DNA from: CAMLQK01 sp964654135
Lineage (GTDB): Bacteria; Patescibacteriota; Saccharimonadia; Saccharimonadales; UBA4665
NCBI GenBank assembly: GCA_964654135.1
Contig: CAZZHV010000036.1
Coordinates: 1 to 11,237 of the forward strand
Length of the DNA stretch: 11,237 nt
Direction of reading: 5' to 3'
In this document: piece after piece, positions 1 to 5,644 of the stretch
Layout of the letters: every line of letters begins with the position of its first letter
How positions within the stretch are numbered: position 1 is the stretch's first letter
Made by a program: the position numbers and the translations under genes
Notes under the pieces: model-generated
What the model was told of the DNA's origin: nothing
The model's input: only the letters and a program-made list of their open reading frames with translations
Databases searched by the model: none

Positions 1-6
1 AGTGAG

Positions 7-137
7 GTGTGACAAGACTGCGTAAGCCGTGCCCTTAGGGTGCGATGTAAACGTTGGTCGCGCGGTGGAGGTAGAAGTATATTCTGTGGGCAATCCAGCC
101 TATCTCAATATATCTTTTACCTCCGCCGCGTTCACAC
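7..137 (+). ncRNA. candidate structured RNA (three-way junction), identity unknown
   Basis: No convincing coding sequence lies here, but the stretch folds on paper into a closed structure. P1 pairs 7-12 (GTGTGA) with 132-137 (TCACAC). Arm A pairs 16-23 with 51-59 (two G-U pairs, one bulge) and is capped by hairpin 28-34/38-44 with a TTA loop. Arm B pairs 61-77 with 114-130 without interruption (two G-U wobbles), continues past a bulged T78 with 79-82/110-113, and ends in a small hairpin 84-98 closing a GCAA (GNRA-type) tetraloop at 90-93. Wobble pairs and a GNRA loop favour function as RNA rather than a DNA palindrome. I compared it from memory with RNase P RNA, tmRNA, SRP RNA and 5S and found no match. 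Its 5' end and promoter would lie near or before base 1. The strand is inferred from the G-U pairs. Confidence 0.5.
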
Positions 138-154
138 ACAAAAAGCGTGTCTTT

Positions 155-181
155 TATATATGCAACTTTCGTTCATATATA
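155..181. repeat. AT-rich inverted repeat upstream of operon promoter
   Basis: TATATATG at 155-162 is the exact reverse complement of CATATATA at 174-181. Three further pairs (164-166 with 171-173) lie inside beyond a bulged C163. It sits 13 bases before the -35 candidate. It could be an operator for a dimeric regulator, an AT-rich UP-like element, or the 3' hairpin of the preceding RNA. The sequence alone does not decide between these. Confidence 0.35.
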
Positions 182-194
182 GGAGCTACTATTT

Positions 195-226
195 TTGACT
201 TAAAACGGGTACATATGTGCTATAGT
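195..226 (+). promoter_or_regulatory. candidate sigma-70-type promoter for the secretion operon
   Basis: TTGACT at 195-200 resembles a -35 box and TATAGT at 221-226 a -10 box. The -10 is preceded by TG plus one base (218-220), an extended -10 signature. The spacer is 20 bases, longer than the usual 17, so the extended -10 may carry most of the recognition. The expected transcription start is around 232-234, leaving about 57-60 bases of leader before the first large gene. No better promoter was seen between here and that gene. Confidence 0.45.
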
Positions 227-243
227 TGGGTGGAGGCCTTTAT

Positions 244-282
244 ATGGCAAATCATTATCAATTCTCAGGGGTGGGAACATAA
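244..282 (+). CDS. candidate 12-codon leader peptide ORF upstream of the VirB6-like gene
   Basis: ATG at 244 opens a short frame encoding MANHYQFSGVGT and ending at TAA 280-282. A perfect Shine-Dalgarno GGAGG (232-236) lies 7 bases upstream, an ideal spacing. The frame stops 8 bases before the ATG of the following large gene, which has no good ribosome binding site of its own, so ribosomes finishing this peptide could re-initiate there. A caution is that the nearby promoter candidate would start transcription at about 232-234, putting the Shine-Dalgarno at the extreme 5' end of the message. Either the start is slightly upstream, another promoter is used, or the ORF is fortuitous. Confidence 0.4.
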   Translation: MANHYQFSGVGT

Positions 283-290
283 GTAGAGTC

Positions 291-3119
291 ATGACTATCT
301 CATTCAAACGCATTTCACAGACAGTTCCTGTGCTCTTTGCATTGGTTCTTGTCGTTTTATCAGCTGTAACAGTTTTATTGCCAACGAAGCATGCGTATGC
401 TGCCAATGCAGTTACTACACCACTTGTATGGGCCGACGCTGATCACACCAACCTTGTAGACGCTAAAAACGTTGTATTTGTACCGCTGGGCTGGTTCTGT
501 CCAACTGCTGGTGGCGCTCAGATGACCAAGGGTAGCGGAACAAATATTGCTATCGTTGACGACGTTAAACCAAATGACAGTAAGACCGTCGATGTACCAG
601 CCGATACCGAGGCAGGAAGCGGCGCCAATAAGGTCAAGGTCCCTAAATGTGACAGTAATGCCGGTCAGGCCGCCAGCTACGCTTGGGTAACCCAGTTTAG
701 CAGTGGCACCAACTTCGTAGTATGGACAGCTGGAAAGCCAACCAATAATAGTGTTGATGCCCAGCACAAGCCAATCAACGCCGACATCGGTTACGATAGC
801 TATGCAGCACTTACTGAAATTACTGGTTCTGGTAGCTGGAATGGCCAAAAGCAAATTAAGGTTATTAAGGTTGATACATCTAAGGCAGGTGCCGTTGATG
901 CTGGTAAAGCAAGCAACAGCGACAACACTACGCCAACGGATACTTGTCCGATAGACACCTGGGGTTTGCGCTGGGTCGCTTGTCCATTGTTTGACGCAGC
1001 CAACATGGCTATTAATAAGCTTGAGGCAGTTGTAACCAGCTGGCTAGCGAACGACGTAGAGGGTATTTTTGGCGGATCTAACGCCTGTAAAGCAACAGGT
1101 GACACTAGTTGTGCCTATTACAGTGCCTGGAACTCGTTCCGTGTATTGGCAATTTCGTTAATTATTATCGCCGGTATTATTATGGTCGTAAGCGAAGCGA
1201 CTGGGCTTGCCATTTTTGACGCGTATACTATTCGTAAAGTCCTGCCAAGATTATTGATTAGTGTGATCTTAATTGCCATTTCATGGTGGCTCATGAAGTT
1301 TGTTGTCCAATTCTTTAACAACATCAGCGCGTGGATAGCGAGCCTTGTTAGCTGGCCGTTCCACGATGTTATTAATAGTGCCGCACACCATGACAAACCA
1401 TGGAGCATTGTAGGCCAGTGGTTGGTGATTCTTGGTGCAATTGCAGTGCTTGGACCATTCGGTATCCTTAGCTACGCTGGTACAATCTTCTTAGCTCTAG
1501 CCGTGGGTTGGATAACCCTGGTTGTTCGTCGTATGCTTATTATCTTTGCAATTATGAGCGCACCACTGTTTATTGCTTGCTTTATTATGCCGAACACCCA
1601 AAAAATGGGTAAGTTCTGGCGAGACGGATTTATAGGGTTGCTCTTGATGGGGCCGGTATTTACGTTAGCCGTAACGCTCGGCCAGGTAACTGCGGCCGTA
1701 TCCAACAAGGGTGACAACGGCGATCCATTTGGTATTATTTCGTTCGCTTGTTTGGTATTACCTATTATGTCGATCCCAGTGCTATTCTCGAAGATCGGTG
1801 GTAGCGTTGCTGGACTTATTGGCTTTGTAAACGACAAGTCTAAGGGTGGCTTTGACCGCCTCAAGAACTACCGCACAAACGAGATTCAACGTCGAGGTCA
1901 ACGTGCCAAGTCTGGTGAGCTCTTTGGTAGTGGGCTTGCACGTGGAAAAGTTGCAAGTGGACTAAACAGCATTACATCTAACGCAGCACTTGGTGCACGC
2001 GGTAACTTTGGTATGGGCGCTAAGGGTAAGGAAGCATACGAACAGCGCATGGCCTTACTCAGTGCACAACATGCCAAGAGTGATGCCGGTCAAGCTGGTC
2101 AGTTTAACGACGACATGCTCCGTGCACAGTCATATAACAACAGTGCCGACGCACGTCGTAACATGGCTCGTGACTACAACATGTACAACGAAGACGGCAC
2201 AGAAGATACTGCGCGTGTTGACAGGGCAATGTCAGCTGCCAAAGCTAATGGTGGTTGGGGCAAGGCTCGCCAAGTATACGCTGCCAAACAATTGGCCGTT
2301 ACCGGTACTGGTTACGACAACTCACAGCAGATGCTCCAGACTATTGCACGTGCTAGTGGTGGCAACGAAAGTATGATTGCCGCTATGGTTGGTGACGCCC
2401 GTGGCGCTTCCAAGAAGGCTGGTCGTAGCGACCTTGGTGGTCCAAGCTTCCAGGATCTTAACGATACTGCTGTCGCAGAAGCTCGTGCCATGAACAGCAC
2501 TCGCGATGCCAACGGCAACCTCGTTCACACAGCGCCTACTGCCGAGAATTACCGCACACTTGGCGTCAAAGCCTTCCAGAACACCGATGGTGCCACATTG
2601 TCACGTGACAAGGGTGCAAGTATTAAGAACATTACCAACGATCTTTACAGCGAGCTCAATGCTGTTCATGCTCAAGCCCGTAGTGCTACGAACGAAACCG
2701 ATCGCCAACGCTTCGAAGGCCAAGCCGCAGCGCTTACTGAGCAGATCAAGAACTTCCAGCAAACTGCCGGCGTCTACGCTGCACCTGCTCACAGTCAGAC
2801 GATTCACAACAACATTATCGCTCCCGACCGTGGCGAACGCCGTGCAGATGGCTCTTACTCTGGTCCAAACATCATCAACCAAGTTACTAATATGTCTTCG
2901 CCACGACAGGGTCAGCAGCAAGTTGTATATAACCGTCAAGAGACTACCGACAGAGCAACTGGCGAAACACGAGTTAGCTACGTCCAGAACGTTAATACCA
3001 CTGGTGCAGCTCCGGCTCCTATGCCGCACATGCAGCAACAGGCTGAGATTTACCGCAATTCACGTAACAGCAGCAACGGTGGCGATCTAAATGATCCACG
3101 TCTACCTGACCGCGATTAG
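291..3119 (+). CDS. VirB6/TrbL-like polytopic membrane protein of a type IV secretion system
   Basis: This 942-residue protein is likely the inner-membrane channel subunit of the secretion system. Residues 1-37 are a classic signal peptide (Lys/Arg start, hydrophobic core, AYA|A cleavage), which fixes the start at 291 despite a weak ribosome site. Residues 38-280 form an exported domain with cysteines at 70, 120, 219, 231, 266 and 274. Hydrophobic segments follow at about 284-304, 315-341, 375-411, 413-434, 447-470 and 481-512. The stretch around 412-460 (RR, then SAPLF, PNT, KFWRDGF and MGPVF) resembles TrbL/VirB6 cores. Residues 513-942 are a long hydrophilic tail rich in Ala, Asn, Gln and Arg, far longer than in classical VirB6. 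The gene ends with TAG, 28 bases before the PrgI-like gene. The family call rests on topology, motif resemblance and neighbours; the tail's role is unknown. Confidence 0.75.
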   Translation: MTISFKRISQTVPVLFALVLVVLSAVTVLLPTKHAYAANAVTTPLVWADADHTNLVDAKNVVFVPLGWFCPTAGGAQMTKGSGTNIAIVDDVKPNDSKTVDVPADTEAGSGANKVKVPKCDSNAGQAASYAWVTQFSSGTNFVVWTAGKPTNNSVDAQHKPINADIGYDSYAALTEITGSGSWNGQKQIKVIKVDTSKAGAVDAGKASNSDNTTPTDTCPIDTWGLRWVACPLFDAANMAINKLEAVVTSWLANDVEGIFGGSNACKATGDTSCAYYSAWNSFRVLAISLIIIAGIIMVVSEATGLAIFDAYTIRKVLPRLLISVILIAISWWLMKFVVQFFNNISAWIASLVSWPFHDVINSAAHHDKPWSIVGQWLVILGAIAVLGPFGILSYAGTIFLALAVGWITLVVRRMLIIFAIMSAPLFIACFIMPNTQKMGKFWRDGFIGLLLMGPVFTLAVTLGQVTAAVSNKGDNGDPFGIISFACLVLPIMSIPVLFSKIGGSVAGLIGFVNDKSKGGFDRLKNYRTNEIQRRGQRAKSGELFGSGLARGKVASGLNSITSNAALGARGNFGMGAKGKEAYEQRMALLSAQHAKSDAGQAGQFNDDMLRAQSYNNSADARRNMARDYNMYNEDGTEDTARVDRAMSAAKANGGWGKARQVYAAKQLAVTGTGYDNSQQMLQTIARASGGNESMIAAMVGDARGASKKAGRSDLGGPSFQDLNDTAVAEARAMNSTRDANGNLVHTAPTAENYRTLGVKAFQNTDGATLSRDKGASIKNITNDLYSELNAVHAQARSATNETDRQRFEGQAAALTEQIKNFQQTAGVYAAPAHSQTIHNNIIAPDRGERRADGSYSGPNIINQVTNMSSPRQGQQQVVYNRQETTDRATGETRVSYVQNVNTTGAAPAPMPHMQQQAEIYRNSRNSSNGGDLNDPRLPDRD

Positions 3120-3147
3120 TAAGTAACGTACAATAGAATAGATAACT

Positions 3148-4539
3148 ATGGCAACATATAAAGTAATCCAAGACATTGAGGCAGAGGACAAGCTCCTCGG
3201 ACCACTAACGTTCCGTCAGTTTGTGTACGCAGGCACCTGTGTACTCATGCTCTACATGACCTTCCTGGTTGTTACCAAGGGCGCTGCATTTATGGCAGTT
3301 GTATTCCTGCCTATCGCAGGCTTGTGTGGATTCTTTGCATGGCCATGGAGTCGCGACCAACCGACTGAAATCTGGGCTTTAGCGAAGATTCGCTTCCTGG
3401 TTAAACCTCGTCGGCGTATTTGGAACCAAAGTGGCGTCAAGGAACTCGTAACTATCACCGCACCAAAGAAGGTGCAGGTAAATTACACAAACGGCCTGAC
3501 ACAAACAGAGGTCCAGAACCGCTTGCGTGCTCTTGCAGATACTATCGACAGCCGTGGTTGGGCAATTAAGAATGTGAACGTAAACATGTTCCAGCAACAA
3601 AACCCGCTGCAAAGTGTGCCTGATTCTGACCGTCTTATTGATATGGCCAGCCTGCCGCAAGCCGTGCCGGACTTCGACGTACAGGCGTCTGACGACATGA
3701 TGGAAGAAAACAACCCAGTTGCACGTCAATTTGATTCTATGATCGAAGCGAGCACAAAGGCACACCGTCAGGAAATTCTTGACCATCTGCAGTCTACAAA
3801 CGCAACCCCGCCACCTGCTCAACAGGGTAGTGCGCCAGCAGCTGGTGGTACTGCAAGCAACGCACCGGCAGCAGACTACTGGTTCTTAAACCAGCCAGGC
3901 GGCGGAAATGTAGCAACAGTACCAACTAATGCCGTCACCTTTAATACACAGGTTGTAACACCAGGCACTCCGACCTCCGAACTACCAGTTGCTCCTGGTG
4001 ATCCAACTGCAGACGAACAGGCAATTGTTGAAAAACTTCGCCAAGAAGAAGAGCGCAGTAAGAGCGTTGATCCAACAATGCACTACCACAACCTTCAGCC
4101 GCTTTCTGCGCTACAACAGCAGCAAAAAGATGCGGTTGCAGCAGCACAGGCGCAAGTACAGGCTGCTCAGACCATGGATCCAACACAAATGACACAGCAG
4201 CCATATGCAATGCCAAGCCAGCAGCAAATGCCACCTATGGGTCAAACTATTCAGCCGCAGCCACAAGTTCAACAACAGCAACAACAAGGTTATGCACCTA
4301 CGTGGCCGACACCGGTCATGCCTGGTCAATATCAGGCGAGTGCGCCTCAGCAGGCCCAAGCGCCGCAGCCACCTCGCATTGATCAGCAACAAACCCAGCC
4401 AAGTCAGGTGACACAGGCACCGGACCCTGCTATACTACAACTTGCAAGCAACGATGACCTGGATGTAGCTACTCTCGCGCGTCAAGCAAACAAGCACAAA
4501 GAGGAGCTACAAAATGAGGTGGTTATTTCGTTACATTAA
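3148..4539 (+). CDS. PrgI-family (VirB3-like) membrane protein with Gln/Pro-rich C-terminal tail
   Basis: The 463-residue product begins with about 100 residues typical of PrgI-family proteins: a short polar start (YKVIQDIEAEDKLLGPLTFRQ), two membrane segments at about 24-42 and 47-66, then a basic stretch ending in KPRRRIW. PrgI/VirB3-type proteins sit in the inner membrane and dock VirB4. The rest is unusual: residues 105-215 are a mixed polar region, 216-430 are Pro/Gln/Ala-rich with a run of six Gln at 375-380, and 431-463 form a final conserved-looking segment (ASNDDLDVATLARQANKH). A classical PrgI is only about 100-130 residues, so the tail is a large extension. No clear ribosome site precedes the ATG, 28 bases after the VirB6-like stop. 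The core assignment is fairly secure; the tail's function is unknown. Confidence 0.82.
   Translation: MATYKVIQDIEAEDKLLGPLTFRQFVYAGTCVLMLYMTFLVVTKGAAFMAVVFLPIAGLCGFFAWPWSRDQPTEIWALAKIRFLVKPRRRIWNQSGVKELVTITAPKKVQVNYTNGLTQTEVQNRLRALADTIDSRGWAIKNVNVNMFQQQNPLQSVPDSDRLIDMASLPQAVPDFDVQASDDMMEENNPVARQFDSMIEASTKAHRQEILDHLQSTNATPPPAQQGSAPAAGGTASNAPAADYWFLNQPGGGNVATVPTNAVTFNTQVVTPGTPTSELPVAPGDPTADEQAIVEKLRQEEERSKSVDPTMHYHNLQPLSALQQQQKDAVAAAQAQVQAAQTMDPTQMTQQPYAMPSQQQMPPMGQTIQPQPQVQQQQQQGYAPTWPTPVMPGQYQASAPQQAQAPQPPRIDQQQTQPSQVTQAPDPAILQLASNDDLDVATLARQANKHKEELQNEVVISLH
4270..4287 (+). repeat. CAA/CAG glutamine-codon tract
   Basis: Six consecutive glutamine codons (CAA CAA CAG CAA CAA CAA) encode Gln375-Gln380 in the tail of the PrgI-like protein, within a wider Gln/Pro-rich stretch. 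The single CAG interrupts an otherwise perfect trinucleotide repeat. In-frame length change by slippage is possible but not shown. Confidence 0.8.
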
Positions 4540-4567
4540 GCTATACGATTATTTTACGGTGGGGTAA
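4514..4567 (+). CDS. candidate 17-residue overlapping small ORF between the PrgI-like and TraC-like genes
   Basis: ATG at 4514 is preceded by GAGGAG (4501-4506) at a 7-base spacing, one of the best Shine-Dalgarno sites in the window. The frame encodes MRWLFRYIKLYDYFTVG and ends with TAA at 4565-4567. It starts inside the last 26 bases of the PrgI-like gene in another frame and ends 12 bases before the TraC-like start. The peptide is basic, aromatic and hydrophobic, so it could associate with the membrane. It could equally be a coupling ORF that passes ribosomes to the next gene. The purine run also encodes Glu-Glu of the upstream protein, so chance is possible. Confidence 0.35.
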   Translation: MRWLFRYIKLYDYFTVG

Positions 4568-4579
4568 CTAAAGGTTTTC

Positions 4580-5644
4580 ATGAATCCTTCTTCATACAAT
4601 CAGCCACAAATGGGCGCTCCGACCCCAAATCAAGCTGGCCAGCCAACTTACGCAAGCCAGCCAGGTGTGTCTGCAGTACCGCAACACGTACCTGCATTTG
4701 ATGCACCCATGCAATCTAACTCTGGTGCGCCAGCTCCGCAGGCACAACCTGCGCCTGCAGCACAGCAATTTTCACAAGCTCCCTCATTCCAACAGATGAA
4801 TGCACCACAGATGCCTGGCACCGCCACAGCACCTCAGCAGGCCCAAGCTCAGCCACAAGTAGCTACCGTATCTGGTGCCGTAACAACTAAGCCGGGAACA
4901 GCACCTGTTCAGGCGACCAATCCAAACAGCACCCAAAACACGCTGCAAATCGCAGAGATCCGTGACGGTATCGTTATTATGAGCGACGGTTCATATCGCT
5001 CTGTTGTCATGGTCAAGTCTATTAACTTTGACCTTATGAGCCAAGGCGAGCAAGAGGCCGTAGAGTTTAGCTACCAAGGGTTCTTAAACTCACTCTATTT
5101 CCCAATTCAGATCTTTATTCGCTCACAAAAGGTTGATTTGCAACCATACATCACCAAGCTCGACAAAATCCGATCTGAGCACGACAACATGCTTTTGGCG
5201 CTCCTTATGGAAGATTACATTAGCTACATCGACCAACTTGGTCAACAAACCAACATTATGGACAAGAAATTCTATGTGGTTATTCCATATTTCCCATCTG
5301 TTGATGTCCAAAAAGCACTTACGCAGAGCAAAAACTTTATAACTGGTGTCGTGGGCCTGTTTGACAAAAAAGAACAGCACGTCGTTATTAACGAAGAAGA
5401 CCTCGAGAAGGCTAAAACAGAACTCCGCAACCGTGTTCAAGCAGTTTTGAGTGGTCTGTTGCAGTCTGGCATCCAAGGTTTGCCGTTAGACACACAAGAA
5501 CTAATTGAACTCTACTACGATACCTACAACCCAGATACTGCCACTCGTCAGCAACTCAAGGACTTCAGTCAGTTCGACGCAGATGTTATTACAAAGGGTA
5601 GCGGCTCAGCAGTCCAACCTCACATGCAAAGGGAGCTTCAGTAA
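4580..5644 (+). CDS. TraC-like (VirB4 N-domain-like) T4SS-associated protein with Gln/Pro/Ala-rich N-terminus
   Basis: The 354-residue soluble protein has no signal peptide or membrane segment. Residues 1-120 are low-complexity Pro/Gln/Ala/Ser. Residues 121-335 form a mixed alpha/beta domain opening TLQIAEIRDGIVIMSDGSYR and later showing FYVVIPY (231-237) and LPLDTQELIELYYDTYNP (301-318). This pattern is that of the TraC-like domain proteins encoded next to VirB4 in Gram-positive and CPR secretion clusters, related to the N-terminal part of VirB4/TraC ATPases. There is no Walker A motif, so it is not itself an ATPase. AAAGG (4570-4574) five bases before ATG is a modest ribosome site. The stop overlaps the VirB4 start by one base (TAATG), pointing to coupled translation and roughly equal amounts. 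It probably partners VirB4 at the membrane. Confidence 0.72.
   Translation: MNPSSYNQPQMGAPTPNQAGQPTYASQPGVSAVPQHVPAFDAPMQSNSGAPAPQAQPAPAAQQFSQAPSFQQMNAPQMPGTATAPQQAQAQPQVATVSGAVTTKPGTAPVQATNPNSTQNTLQIAEIRDGIVIMSDGSYRSVVMVKSINFDLMSQGEQEAVEFSYQGFLNSLYFPIQIFIRSQKVDLQPYITKLDKIRSEHDNMLLALLMEDYISYIDQLGQQTNIMDKKFYVVIPYFPSVDVQKALTQSKNFITGVVGLFDKKEQHVVINEEDLEKAKTELRNRVQAVLSGLLQSGIQGLPLDTQELIELYYDTYNPDTATRQQLKDFSQFDADVITKGSGSAVQPHMQRELQ
5628..5635 (+). promoter_or_regulatory. ribosome binding site for the VirB4 gene
   Basis: AAAGGGAG lies 8 bases before the ATG at 5644, inside the end of the upstream gene. Together with the TAATG overlap it fixes the VirB4 start and suggests coupled translation. It also shows that this genome uses Shine-Dalgarno sites, which supports the two short-ORF candidates. 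Confidence 0.7.

Noticed and set aside
140..156. AAAAG/CTTTT hairpin (141-145 with 151-155) as an independent terminator
   Set aside because: Five mostly A-T pairs would be too unstable to terminate on their own; kept only as part of the attenuator idea.
29..286. 85-codon frame starting with GTG in the upstream region
   Set aside because: It overlaps the folded RNA candidate, the promoter and the leader ORF, has no ribosome site, and its product shows no protein-like pattern.
3129..3134. TACAAT as a -10 box for a promoter before the PrgI-like gene
   Set aside because: No acceptable -35 at a normal distance, and the 28-base gap fits an ordinary operon junction.
4540..4579. Hairpin TTAC/GTAA near 4555-4566 as a terminator
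   Set aside because: Only four pairs and no following T-run; genes continue in the same direction.
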